Below are positions 17,137-26,023 of a DNA stretch of 33,977 nucleotides, one piece after another. The stretch comes from CAUZSN01 sp963582345. GTDB lineage: Bacteria; Planctomycetota; Planctomycetia; Planctomycetales; Planctomycetaceae. The notes beneath the pieces are model-generated. The model did not search any database. It was not told the DNA's origin and saw only the letters and a list, made by a program, of their open reading frames with translations. Position 1 is the stretch's first letter, and every line of letters begins with the position of its first letter. The translations under genes and the position numbers were made by a program. The DNA is taken from positions 1 to 33,977 of the forward strand of contig CAUZSN010000016.1 of assembly GCA_963582345.1 (NCBI GenBank), given 5' to 3'.

Positions 17137-17442
17137 ATGCCAACACGCAAACAATTGGAAGAATTACTCAAATCCGATCCTGACGATGTTTTCTTACAAT
17201 ACGCATTAGCAATGGCATACGTCTCGGAGGGTAACAAGCGTGATGGACTGGAACGGTTACAGCAGGTTATCGAACGCGATCCCGACTATGTGGCCGCCTA
17301 TTTCCAGAAAGGTCAAATCCTGATGGAAGAAGGAGTCATTGAAGAAGCTCGAACCGTGATCGCACGTGGAATTGACGCCGCCAAAAAAGTCGGCAATAGT
17401 CATGCAGAGACCGAAATGTCGGCTTTCCTGGAAACCCTGTGA
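17137..17442 (+). CDS. Small TPR-repeat protein
   Basis: This is a 101-residue soluble protein with no signal peptide. It holds two to three TPR-like helix pairs: DDVFLQYALAMAYVSEGNKRDGLERLQQVIERDP, then DYVAAYFQKGQILMEEGVIEEARTVIARGI. Small solo TPR proteins of this size usually act as adaptors; no partner is indicated. ATG 17137 is preceded by GGAAGG about 11 nt upstream. The acyl-CoA dehydrogenase-like gene begins 60 bp downstream on the same strand. Confidence 0.85.
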   Translation: MPTRKQLEELLKSDPDDVFLQYALAMAYVSEGNKRDGLERLQQVIERDPDYVAAYFQKGQILMEEGVIEEARTVIARGIDAAKKVGNSHAETEMSAFLETL

Positions 17443-17502
17443 TCACGTCCGGTCTTTTAGAAAACAGAGGCTACAAACAGAGTAGCATCGAAAGATCAAC
17501 CA

Positions 17503-18591
17503 ATGCCCGAAGGCCAGTTCCTCTGTTCAGACTTCGACGAATTGCTCGTCGAACTATCGCAAACAGCCGGTGCTTTAGAGATTGACGGCGCATGGCCAGC
17601 TAACCAGCTGCAGCGGCTGGCAGAAACCGGAGTCCTGGGCTGGGTGATCCCTGAACAATGGGGCGGCGGCGGGTTCTCGACGCAACAACTTATGTTCGGC
17701 TACGAAAAACTAGCCCAGTCATGTTTGGTCACAGCATTTGTTCTCACTCAGCGAAATGGAGCCTGTCAACGAATTGCTGGTGCCGAAAATAAGGCAATGC
17801 AGGCCGCACTACTGCCTGCACTTTGTCGCGGCGAAGTGTTTGCCACGATCGGAATTTCTCATTTGACGACGTCGCGGCAACATCTAAGCAAACCGTCGGT
17901 ACGAGTTCGCAGGCGCAATGGAGCATACCTTTTCAACGGATTGGTGCCATGGGTTACTGGCGCGAAGTACGCCGATTTTATATTGACTGGCGGAACGTGT
18001 GATGACAATCAACAAATTTTGGCGGTAATACCGATGTCGAGTGCCGGTCTCACTGTTGAGGAGCCAGAACCGTTACTGGCCCTGAATGCTTCGCAGACTG
18101 GTCCCGTACGGTTCGAGAACGTCGAAATTGACGAACAGCATCTGGTCGTGGGACCGGCCGAACAAGTTATAAAGCGTGGTAGTGGTGGAGGTGCCGGATC
18201 GCTGATGACATCGGCTTTAGCCCTTGGAGCCGCGGCTGACACACTTAAGCGTTTTCAGTCTGAAGCTAAGAAACGCCTGGATTTGGTCGAGATCCATCAA
18301 ACGTTAGCCTATGAACGCAAGTTGATCGCATCTGATCTGTATGCCGCAGCACGTAGCGAGTCTGCCGAAAAAATTCCTTCGCTCAGCACTGAATCCATTC
18401 GCCAGCGAGCCAACTCATTGGTCCTCCGTTCCGCACAAGCTTACCTAGTCGCATCCAAAGGCGCCGGATTTGTGGCAGGCCATCCGGCAAACCGCGCTGT
18501 CCGCGAAGCAATGTTCTTTCTAGTCTGGTCCTGTCCACAACCCGTCTTGACCGCCACACTGCGTGAATTCACCTGTGTACTGAAGGAATAA
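17503..18591 (+). CDS. Acyl-CoA dehydrogenase-family flavoprotein, active-site Glu not evident
   Basis: The 362-residue protein has acyl-CoA dehydrogenase (ACAD) architecture. An N-terminal helical domain contains LAETGVLGWVIPEQWGGGGFSTQQL. A middle domain contains FATIGISHLTTSR, LFNGLVPWVTGAKYADFILTGG and FENVEIDEQHLV. A C-terminal helical bundle contains LALGAAADTLKRF and YLVASKGAGFVAGHPANRAVREAMFFLVWS. These enzymes normally oxidise acyl-CoA thioesters with FAD. The usual C-terminal catalytic Glu (in ...YEGT...) has no counterpart here; that region reads WSCPQPV. It may use a Glu elsewhere, as isovaleryl-CoA dehydrogenase does, or act as an ACAD-fold oxygenase. Substrate is unknown. It sits 60 bp after the small TPR gene. 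Confidence 0.8.
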   Translation: MPEGQFLCSDFDELLVELSQTAGALEIDGAWPANQLQRLAETGVLGWVIPEQWGGGGFSTQQLMFGYEKLAQSCLVTAFVLTQRNGACQRIAGAENKAMQAALLPALCRGEVFATIGISHLTTSRQHLSKPSVRVRRRNGAYLFNGLVPWVTGAKYADFILTGGTCDDNQQILAVIPMSSAGLTVEEPEPLLALNASQTGPVRFENVEIDEQHLVVGPAEQVIKRGSGGGAGSLMTSALALGAAADTLKRFQSEAKKRLDLVEIHQTLAYERKLIASDLYAAARSESAEKIPSLSTESIRQRANSLVLRSAQAYLVASKGAGFVAGHPANRAVREAMFFLVWSCPQPVLTATLREFTCVLKE

Positions 18592-18810
18592 TTGTCCATC
18601 ATCGACATTCAAGACGGAAAATAGGATCGCGGATTTTCCAATGTTTCCACAGACCTAACGGTGGTTCACGGTCTATTGACTGCCTCCGTCAGTAGGTCAT
18701 TGACACCATAGAGTGCATTGGTAGAATCGTGTTGGACGTGCGTCGCAACTCTCAGTTGGCTTTGATTGTTTGCCTCGATAATATGTCGATGAGGCATCTT
18801 GGCGATGGTC

Positions 18811-19401
18811 ATGGCATATTTTAGACGATTCCGAATGGAGCTCGACTTTTCGGAAGTCAACATCTCCGAGCCGACATTGCCTGGAGGGTATCGATACGTT
18901 CCCTGGCACCCGTCATTGTTAGACCGTCACGCCGTTGTGAAGCACCACAGTTTCCAATCGGAAATCGATTCGCGAGTTTTCAACCTTCTGGGAGATTTTA
19001 ATGGCTGTCGACGGCTTATGCGCGAAATTACCAGCCAAGAGTCGTTTTTCCCTGAAGCCACATGGCTGATTACGTATCAGCCCATTAATGGATCTGAACT
19101 GACCGATTGTGGAACAATCCAAGGACTGGCACAAAGTCGGGCACTAGGAGCCGTGCAGAATGTCGGGATCGTCCCCGAACATCGCGGTATCGGCTTGGGT
19201 CGTGCAGTGTTACTGAAAGCTTTGGCCGGATTTCAGAAAGCTAAGTTGCGTCATGTCTATTTGGAAGTCACGGCTGAAAATCAGCAAGCGGTCAAATTGT
19301 ATCGCTCGGTCGGATTCCGATTGACCCGTACAATGTACAAAGCCGTGGAAGCCGAAAAGGTAGCACGGGCTCATTATAAGGATGAGAAGCATCGAGACTG
19401 A
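18811..19401 (+). CDS. GNAT-family N-acetyltransferase
   Basis: This is a predicted acetyl-CoA-dependent acetyltransferase of 196 residues from ATG 18811 (MAYFRRFRMELDF); ATG 18805 and TTG 18799 are in-frame alternatives. The acetyl-CoA motif A, VQNVGIVPEHRGIGLGRAVLLKAL, starts near residue 115. Motif B follows as VYLEVTAENQQAVKLYRSVGFRLTRTMYKAV. The N-terminal ~110 residues are not recognisable. Substrate is unknown. Its stop is 8 bp before the first M16 gene, so it is probably transcribed with the M16 pair. Confidence 0.9.
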   Translation: MAYFRRFRMELDFSEVNISEPTLPGGYRYVPWHPSLLDRHAVVKHHSFQSEIDSRVFNLLGDFNGCRRLMREITSQESFFPEATWLITYQPINGSELTDCGTIQGLAQSRALGAVQNVGIVPEHRGIGLGRAVLLKALAGFQKAKLRHVYLEVTAENQQAVKLYRSVGFRLTRTMYKAVEAEKVARAHYKDEKHRD

Positions 19402-19409
19402 GTCAGTCC

Positions 19410-20645
19410 ATGCAGGAACAAAATATTCAAACTCATACGTTTGGCAATGGGCTGACGCTGGTCGTTGAGCCAATGTCGGACGTACAGTCGGCCGCATTTT
19501 CTCTGTTAGTTCCCGGTGGCAGCATTTACGATCCACCAAACAAGAACGGGACGGCGTCCGTCCTGTGTGAATTAATGACTCGCGGTGCTGCCGATCGAGA
19601 CAGTCAACGACTTTCGGCAGACCTTGATAATTTAGGGCTTCAGCGCAGCGAGAACGTCGGCGGAAAATATCTGACGTTTAGTGGAGCCACTTTGGCTGAA
19701 AACCTGGCACCGGTGCTCAAAATTTATGCCGACATCGTACAGCGGCCGCGTTTACCGGCCGAACAATTCGAGGCGGCCAGAGGCGGAGTAGAACAGACGC
19801 TACGGGCCTTGGAGGACGAGCCACGCCAGAAGGTCATCATCGAACTTCGCCGGCGATGTTATAATTCGCCCTGGGGACTGCCCTCCGATGGAAGCCTTGG
19901 CGATCTGGATGCCATCAGTATCGATTCGGCCCGTGAACAATTCGATCGCTGTCTACGTCCAAACGAAGCAATCCTGGGCATCGCTGGCCGTGTTCAATTC
20001 GACCAGCTCATGTCACTGGTCGAAGAGGAGTTTGGCAGCTGGGATGAGAAACCGGAGCTGACTTTCGAATCGGGATCAAGCGGCCCCTCGCTCGATCAGA
20101 TTCATCATGAGTCCACTCAAACGCATATTGGGATTGCCTACGACGCCGTACCGTATCGCGATCCCGACTATTATGCCGCATGGGCCGCGGTGAGCATCTT
20201 GAGTGGTGGTATGAGTTCCCGCCTATTCACCGAAGTACGTGAACGTCGCGGTCTGTGTTATTCCATCTATGCGACGCTGAACAGTCTTCCCGATGAAGGC
20301 CGCGTGCTGTGCTACGCAGGCACGACCACTGAACGGGCTCAGGAAACTCTCGACATCACACTGGGTGAGCTGGTGCGTCTGCAAGATGGAATCGAAGAGG
20401 GTGAACTGGATCGCTGCCGAGCTCGGGCGAAAAGTTCGCTAATCATGCAGCAGGAATCAACAATCGCTCGTTCATCTGCGATCGCCCGCGATTGGTTCCA
20501 TCTAGGACGCGTAACTACGTTGAAGGAAGTTCGCGACAAGATTGAAGCGCTTACGGTCGAACACGTACTGAACTACGTGCGTCAACATCCTGCTCGAGAC
20601 TTCACCATTTTAACAATTGGACCTCAGCCACTCGAGCCGTCGTAG
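19410..20645 (+). CDS. M16-family peptidase subunit lacking the zinc site
   Basis: The 411-residue protein has the M16 (pitrilysin-like) two-lobed fold, but where the HxxEH zinc motif belongs it reads SVLCE (residues 50-54), so it cannot bind catalytic zinc. It keeps the substrate-binding C-terminal segment RERRGLCYSIYATL with the Arg and Tyr seen in M16B non-catalytic subunits. The neighbouring gene has the converse pattern, so the two probably form a heterodimer. No signal peptide is present. ATG 19410 is 8 bp after the GNAT stop, and the partner gene starts 33 bp downstream. Confidence 0.9.
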   Translation: MQEQNIQTHTFGNGLTLVVEPMSDVQSAAFSLLVPGGSIYDPPNKNGTASVLCELMTRGAADRDSQRLSADLDNLGLQRSENVGGKYLTFSGATLAENLAPVLKIYADIVQRPRLPAEQFEAARGGVEQTLRALEDEPRQKVIIELRRRCYNSPWGLPSDGSLGDLDAISIDSAREQFDRCLRPNEAILGIAGRVQFDQLMSLVEEEFGSWDEKPELTFESGSSGPSLDQIHHESTQTHIGIAYDAVPYRDPDYYAAWAAVSILSGGMSSRLFTEVRERRGLCYSIYATLNSLPDEGRVLCYAGTTTERAQETLDITLGELVRLQDGIEEGELDRCRARAKSSLIMQQESTIARSSAIARDWFHLGRVTTLKEVRDKIEALTVEHVLNYVRQHPARDFTILTIGPQPLEPS

Positions 20646-20678
20646 GCTGGCGCTTCGGCAGAGACATGAGGATTTGTA

Positions 20679-21914
20679 ATGCAGAAGTTTCGTGAAGAAA
20701 AACTCGCTAACGGCCTGCAAGTGATCGCCGAGTTGAATCCGAACGTGCACAGCGTAGCGATCGGTTACTTCGTGCGCACCGGAGCGCGTGACGAAACTCC
20801 GGACGTTTCCGGCGTCAGCCACTTTCTGGAGCATATGGCCTTCAAAGGAACGGACAAGTTTACGGCTGACGACGTGAACCGAATCTTCGACGAAGTCGGC
20901 GCGAAGTACAATGCATCAACCAGCGAAGATCTAACGTTGTTCTACGGAGCGATCCTGCCCGAATACATGCCGCAAACATTCGAATTGCTGTCGAACATCA
21001 TCTATCCCTCGCTGCGTCAGGATGATTTTGACATGGAAAAGAACGTTATCCTTGAAGAGATCGGCATGTACGAAGATCAACCAGCATTCACTCTATATGA
21101 AAAGAGTATGCAAATGCACTTTGCAGGACATCCCTTGGGACAAAGCATCCTAGGAACAACTGAGAGCATTGGCGGCTTAAAATCGGAACAAATGCGGGCA
21201 TATCACCGCGAACATTACAAGGCAGGCAATATCGTTCTGGCAATCGCCGGCAACACCGACTGGACTCGGATTCTGGATCTGGCCAAACAGCAATGTTCTA
21301 CTTGGCCGTCAGGAACGTGTGATCGTTGGACCGAAGAAGCCAGGCCGACCGGCACTCTGAAGGTCATCACTAAACATAGCAACCTACAGCAACACCTCAT
21401 GCAAATGATGCCGGCACCTCCGGCCGAAGATGAGTTGCGGTACGCTGCCGAGTTGCTATCCGTTGTTGTCGGTGATGAAACGGGCAGCCGATTATACTGG
21501 GAGCTGGTCGATCCTGGTGATGCGGAATCGGCTGAACTTGGCTACAACGAATACGACGGTAGCGGCACGTATTTGACCTATTTGTGCAGCGAGCCGGACG
21601 CCATGGCCGAAAACATGAAACGAATTCGCGATATCTACCAAGCGGTCAATGGCAAAGGTGTGACCGAGGAAGAATTGAAACAAGCGAAGAGCAAAGTGGC
21701 TTCCCGAATCGTGCTTCGCAGTGAACGACCCATGGGCCGGCTCGCATCACTTGGAAGCAACTGGGTCTATCGCCAAGAATACCGCTCGGTCGAAGATGAC
21801 CTAAAGACACTCAGTTCGATGACGACCGACGACATCGTAAGATTGATTGAAGTCTACCCTTTGGGCGAAACAACGACAGCGACTGTGGGTCCGTTGAAAA
21901 CTCTCAGCCTTTGA
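20679..21914 (+). CDS. M16-family zinc metallopeptidase, catalytic subunit
   Basis: This is a zinc peptidase of the pitrilysin/processing-peptidase family, also 411 residues. The inverted zinc motif HFLEH is at 48-52 (His48, Glu51, His52), with the distal ligand Glu127 in VILEEIGMYEDQP, about 75 residues on as the family requires. The following KGTDKFTADDVNRIFDEVGAKYNASTSEDLT is typical. It lacks the C-terminal RE-x-RGL-x-Y segment that its neighbour keeps. Both features together indicate a split active site shared between two subunits. Cytoplasmic location is inferred from the missing signal peptide. Confidence 0.95.
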   Translation: MQKFREEKLANGLQVIAELNPNVHSVAIGYFVRTGARDETPDVSGVSHFLEHMAFKGTDKFTADDVNRIFDEVGAKYNASTSEDLTLFYGAILPEYMPQTFELLSNIIYPSLRQDDFDMEKNVILEEIGMYEDQPAFTLYEKSMQMHFAGHPLGQSILGTTESIGGLKSEQMRAYHREHYKAGNIVLAIAGNTDWTRILDLAKQQCSTWPSGTCDRWTEEARPTGTLKVITKHSNLQQHLMQMMPAPPAEDELRYAAELLSVVVGDETGSRLYWELVDPGDAESAELGYNEYDGSGTYLTYLCSEPDAMAENMKRIRDIYQAVNGKGVTEEELKQAKSKVASRIVLRSERPMGRLASLGSNWVYRQEYRSVEDDLKTLSSMTTDDIVRLIEVYPLGETTTATVGPLKTLSL

Positions 21915-22038
21915 GAAGTCTTCGTTCGGATAGTTCACGAATGAGGACCGTGCTAAAAAACGCGTGCTCTTCAGAAGCCATATCATCCCAGAGGTATGGC
22001 AGGCGGTCTGAAGCAAGCTCAATTCGACAGGGATCGCT

Positions 22039-23103
22039 GTGATACGAATTTCGATTGCTCTACTGACAGCGATTTTTTCCATTTATCTATCACTAAACTC
22101 GGAAATTGCGGGCGCACCGAAAACGGCGTTTGCCGCGAATCAAGAAGTCAAACATCTGGCGAAAATCCGGCAGGTCACGTTTTGCCTGCCTCGAGCGGGC
22201 GAAGGATACTTTTCGCCGGATGGGATGTCGATTGTCTATCAGGCGTATCCGATCGGGTATCCCTTTTACCAAATCTACAAGCAACGGTTGACCACAAAGA
22301 CACCGGTACGCATCAGTCCTGGCCGAGGCCGTACGACGTGCAGCTACTTCACACCTAACGGCAAGCGAATCCTATTTGCATCCGGACACACTGCTCCGCA
22401 CATGGACCGGACAGAATTGGAAGCACGTAAACAGGCCACGGCGGGCGGAAGACGGCGTTACCAGTGGGTCTTCGACCCATACATGGATCTTTATACGGTC
22501 AAAGTGAACGGCACCGAACTGACGCGGCTCACCGACACGCCGGGTTACGATGCCGAAGGCAGCTACTCGTCTGATGGCAAACAGATCGTATTTACGTCAA
22601 CACGCGACGGCGACCCCGACCTGTACATCATGAACGCGGACGGATCAAGTATCCGACAACTCGTCGACCAGCCCGGCTACGATGGCGGCCCCTTCTTTTC
22701 GCCTGACAACAAGTGGATCATCTTTCGTAGTGACCGCAAGAAGAAGGACATGCTGCAGATCTACACAATTTCGACCGATGGCAAGCACGAAGTGCAGTTG
22801 ACGCACAATCTTGAAACCGTCAATTGGGCGCCATATTTCCATCCCAGCGGTACGTATTTCATCTGGACGCGAGCTGATTATTCTCGCGGACCGCGATTCG
22901 CACAGTTTAATCTATTCACAATGGACATCCAGGTGGGCAACACTGAATTCAAAGGTGGCAAAGTCCGTCAGATCACGTTCAACGATACTGCCGATGTGTT
23001 GCCGGTGTTCAGCCCGGACGGCAACCAGCTGATGTGGACCACCACGCGCTCGGCCGATGCATCCAGCCAACTATGGATTGCCGATTGGCTGCGTCCGGAT
23101 TAA
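22039..23103 (+). CDS. Secreted TolB-like beta-propeller protein
   Basis: The 354-residue protein has a signal peptide (MIRISIALLTAIFSIYLSLNSEIAGA) and at least five TolB/WD40-like blades. Each blade carries a variant of the F-SPDG-K-I-V-F motif: YFSPDGMSIVYQA, YFTPNGKRILFAS, SYSSDGKQIVFTSTRDGDPDLYIMNADGS, FFSPDNKWIIFRSDR and VFSPDGNQLMWTT. It starts with GTG, with AGGGA about 5 nt upstream. Such proteins bind partners or sugars in the periplasm; there is no Tol-Pal operon here, so the name TolB should not be applied. It is convergent with oleD (41 bp between stops). Confidence 0.88.
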   Translation: MIRISIALLTAIFSIYLSLNSEIAGAPKTAFAANQEVKHLAKIRQVTFCLPRAGEGYFSPDGMSIVYQAYPIGYPFYQIYKQRLTTKTPVRISPGRGRTTCSYFTPNGKRILFASGHTAPHMDRTELEARKQATAGGRRRYQWVFDPYMDLYTVKVNGTELTRLTDTPGYDAEGSYSSDGKQIVFTSTRDGDPDLYIMNADGSSIRQLVDQPGYDGGPFFSPDNKWIIFRSDRKKKDMLQIYTISTDGKHEVQLTHNLETVNWAPYFHPSGTYFIWTRADYSRGPRFAQFNLFTMDIQVGNTEFKGGKVRQITFNDTADVLPVFSPDGNQLMWTTTRSADASSQLWIADWLRPD

Positions 23104-23144
23104 CGATGCAAGACGTGTGAGCCTTGCAAATCAGCCGTGCGGGT

Positions 23145-24146
23145 TTACTGACGTGCCAACCGTTTCAACTCTGGAGCCAACCGTTGCATTCCTTCCTCGA
23201 CCGAGACGATTGGCTGATAGTCGAAATCCCGCTGTGCCTTTGATATGTCGTAAAAGTGCGAACCGCTTAACTGCGATGCGAGGAATCTCGTCATCGGTGG
23301 CTCACTGGGAATCCGAAACAACCAAAAGAGTACTTCCATAACTGCCCCAGTACGCCACGCCATTTCTTTTGAGATTGATTTCTTGATCGATGGCAGTCCT
23401 GCAAGTGACAACAATTCGTCGATCCATTGCCATAACTTCACCGGTTCTGATTCATTAATGAAATAGGCCTGCCCGGCCACTGGCGAATCGGTACTCAATG
23501 AGTCAACGGCTTGTAAATGTGCAGCCGCGGCATTTTCGACGTAGGTCATGGAAACCAGGTTGCCACCATCGCCGACGCGTCGCAGTCGACCCGATCGGGC
23601 ACGCCTAATCAGTCGCGGGACTAAATGATTATCTCGCGGTCCCCAAATCAAATGCGGTCGCAGCGAAACGGTTGCTAAACCCTCAATTCCGTTAGCGTCG
23701 AGGACTGACTTCTCCGCCAGAGCCTTACTGTAAGGATAATGGCACAAGTACCGATCCGGGTATGAATAACTTTCGTTACCCCCTTTGTGCTCGCTGCCAT
23801 CGTAGATGACACTGGGCGAACTGGTGTAGACGAGGTTTGTCACTCCCTGCTTCTTGCAAGATTCGACGATATTCCGAGTCCCTACGGTGTTAACTTCGTG
23901 GAACAGTTTTCGGGGACCCCAAATGCCGGAAACCGCCGCTGTATGAAAGACGGTGTCAATCCGAGCACACGCAGCGTCAACGGCTGCAGCGTTTCGCACA
24001 TCGCCGTTAATCGTTTCGACACAGAGTTTATCCAATCGCTGGTAGCGATTTCGGCAAAACACTCGAACAGTGTCGCCGCGTGCAAGCAGTTGCTCGGTAA
24101 TGCACAAACCCAGGAATCCGCCGCCGCCAGTAACTAATGCTTTCAT
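23145..24146 (-). CDS. oleD: NAD(P)-dependent reductase of olefin synthesis, OleD-like
   Basis: This is an extended short-chain dehydrogenase of the 3-beta-hydroxysteroid dehydrogenase type, 333 residues. The nucleotide fold opens with VTGGGGFLG (residues 5-13). The active site is Ser110 in YTSSPSV with Tyr137 and Lys141 in YPYSK. In the Ole pathway OleD reduces the 2-alkyl-3-ketoacid made by OleA to a beta-hydroxy acid, which OleC then activates. The call rests on the family match plus its position 52 bp behind an OleC-like gene. Alone it could be a sterol/flavonol-type reductase. No oleA or oleB lies in the window. Confidence 0.82.
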   Translation of the reverse strand: MKALVTGGGGFLGLCITEQLLARGDTVRVFCRNRYQRLDKLCVETINGDVRNAAAVDAACARIDTVFHTAAVSGIWGPRKLFHEVNTVGTRNIVESCKKQGVTNLVYTSSPSVIYDGSEHKGGNESYSYPDRYLCHYPYSKALAEKSVLDANGIEGLATVSLRPHLIWGPRDNHLVPRLIRRARSGRLRRVGDGGNLVSMTYVENAAAAHLQAVDSLSTDSPVAGQAYFINESEPVKLWQWIDELLSLAGLPSIKKSISKEMAWRTGAVMEVLFWLFRIPSEPPMTRFLASQLSGSHFYDISKAQRDFDYQPIVSVEEGMQRLAPELKRLARQ

Positions 24147-24198
24147 CTCGCTGGTCTAGAACAATCAAATCGAACGGCCGATAAATTAGAGACTCGCG

Positions 24199-25863
24199 TT
24201 ATCCAAGTTGTTGTACGGCCCACGGTGCCAACCTTTCTCTTAAGATCTTGACGTTATGCCGAGTGTCAACCGGCAGCGTCCGGCGGAATAGGAATGTGTC
24301 GATGCAGATAGTCAACGGATTGCCGATCGCCAAATCTCGCAGTTCTTGTTCAAAACGCATTCGCTCAGCACCGTTCGAAGGAAATTGTCCGTGATCCGGT
24401 TCAACGATGATGACCGGATTTTGCTTCGGCTTCTGTCCTACTCCAACGAGCGCATTGCGAAAGATTCGCGGATGTTCGTTGAAGATTGCTTCGCAGGGAA
24501 CTGTAAACATCCTACCGTACTGAGTAACGACGATGTGTGTCTTTCGGCCACAAAACCACAAACATCCGTCTTTATCGAGATAGCCGACGTCACCCATACG
24601 GTGCCAAAATCGATTACCATCTGGAATCTTGGCTGCGGTGGTCTCTTCCGAACTGCGAAAATATTCACGCGTAACAACTGGGCCTTGCACGATGATCTCG
24701 CCAATCTCACCACGCGGCAGTTCATGGATCGCGACGAACGATGCGATCGGCTCATCAATAATCTCAATGATCTTCAGCCGGATTTTTGGAAACGTCCTGC
24801 CAACGCACGTCCCAGCACCACGACGAGATTTTTCGGCAGTCCGATCAAGCACTTCACTGGCCGAAATCGATGCAATCGGCAACGATTCAGTGGCACCGTA
24901 CGGAGTGTGCAAATCCGCCCCGCTTGTAGTCAGAATTTTCCTAATGCGTTGGCAAACATGAATCGGCACTGGCGCGCCGGCTGATAGAACACGTTTGATT
25001 GACGGAATATTAATTCCTTTCTCCTCGCAGTACTGTCCCACCCGGTTCCAGATTGCCGGCGAGCCGAATGCCTGAGTGATGCCTTGATCTGCAATCGCTT
25101 CGATGATCTTTTCCGGATCAACTTGTGCGGGGATAGTAGGATCCATGTCTGGAATTACGGTCGTGACGCCCATCGCCGAGTTGAATAACGCGAATAGGGG
25201 AAACCCTGGTAAATCGATCTCACCCGGCTGAATGTTATAAAAGTTGCGCAGCAGATCGACCTGAGCGTCAAACATTCCGTGTTCGTACAAGACGCCTTTG
25301 GGCGGCCCTGTGCTTCCGCTGGTAAAGATTATCGCCGCCGGATCATTCACTTTGGTCGGCGTCATTTCAAAGGGTTGCCACGCGCCGCCAAGTACTTGTT
25401 TGTACGTCAGACCATTCCAAAACCAACGACGCCCCCCAACGGTTATGTTGTATCGAGCATTGCGAAATCGGCTCACGTAAAACGCCCGAATAGCCTGAAT
25501 GATTGGAGCGGCGACAAAACCATCCGGTTCGACTTTCTCCAGGCATCGGAAGATATTCGAACGTCCCATGCCCGGATCAATCAGCACTATAACGGCGCCA
25601 GCTTTGAATAGCGCAAACGTCAAAGCAATGAACTCCAGACCGGGACGCACCATTAGCACCAGACGCGTTCCCGGAGTTACGCCCATTCGGAAAATCCCGC
25701 GGGCTAAACGATCGCTTTCTTGATCAAGTTGCTCGAACGTCAAATGTGAATAGGTCCTTCGGCCGGACTCAGCCCGCCCTGCAGGATAGACAACCGCGCG
25801 CTGAAACGGATACTGCTCGGCCGAATCTCGCAAGCGTTGGGCGATGTTAAGAGTTTCCGTCAT
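24199..25863 (-). CDS. oleC: AMP-dependent ligase/beta-lactone synthetase, OleC-like
   Basis: This is a 554-residue adenylate-forming enzyme. OleC converts a beta-hydroxy acid with ATP to a beta-lactone, the precursor of long-chain olefins. Motif A3 IIFTSGSTGPPKG is at 178-190. The A5 motif reads PYGATESLPIASI (from 321), the form I associate with OleC. GDVGYLDKDGCLWFCGRK contains Asp425 and Arg440, and the terminal PVDTRHNVKILRE carries the late Lys (539). It starts at ATG 25863 and is followed 52 bp later by oleD. A five-copy CAGGG repeat lies about 110 bp upstream of its start. A general fatty-acyl ligase is the alternative reading. Confidence 0.85.
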   Translation of the reverse strand: MTETLNIAQRLRDSAEQYPFQRAVVYPAGRAESGRRTYSHLTFEQLDQESDRLARGIFRMGVTPGTRLVLMVRPGLEFIALTFALFKAGAVIVLIDPGMGRSNIFRCLEKVEPDGFVAAPIIQAIRAFYVSRFRNARYNITVGGRRWFWNGLTYKQVLGGAWQPFEMTPTKVNDPAAIIFTSGSTGPPKGVLYEHGMFDAQVDLLRNFYNIQPGEIDLPGFPLFALFNSAMGVTTVIPDMDPTIPAQVDPEKIIEAIADQGITQAFGSPAIWNRVGQYCEEKGINIPSIKRVLSAGAPVPIHVCQRIRKILTTSGADLHTPYGATESLPIASISASEVLDRTAEKSRRGAGTCVGRTFPKIRLKIIEIIDEPIASFVAIHELPRGEIGEIIVQGPVVTREYFRSSEETTAAKIPDGNRFWHRMGDVGYLDKDGCLWFCGRKTHIVVTQYGRMFTVPCEAIFNEHPRIFRNALVGVGQKPKQNPVIIVEPDHGQFPSNGAERMRFEQELRDLAIGNPLTICIDTFLFRRTLPVDTRHNVKILRERLAPWAVQQLG

Positions 25864-25975
25864 TCGCTATCGATTCGTTTTGTTGTGATAGAGCCGTCGT
25901 TCGAGTCAAAAACGCCTTGCCCAAACGCGGGACTATTTCAGCGCTGCAGGCCTTGGCTCGTTTGTAGAATCAACA

Positions 25976-26000
25976 CAGGGCAGGGCAGGGCAGGGCAGGG
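25976..26000. repeat. Pentanucleotide microsatellite CAGGG x5
   Basis: There are five perfect tandem copies of CAGGG in the 160-bp gap between the glgC 3' end and the oleC start, about 113 bp upstream of oleC (leftward). Repeats of this kind can change copy number by slippage and so alter promoter spacing. Confidence 0.9.
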
Positions 26001-26023
26001 GAAATGATTGGCGTTCAATTCAG

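Noticed and set aside
22039..23103. Naming the propeller protein TolB of the Tol-Pal system
   Set aside because: No tolQ, tolR, tolA or pal gene is nearby and only the propeller repeats are shared.
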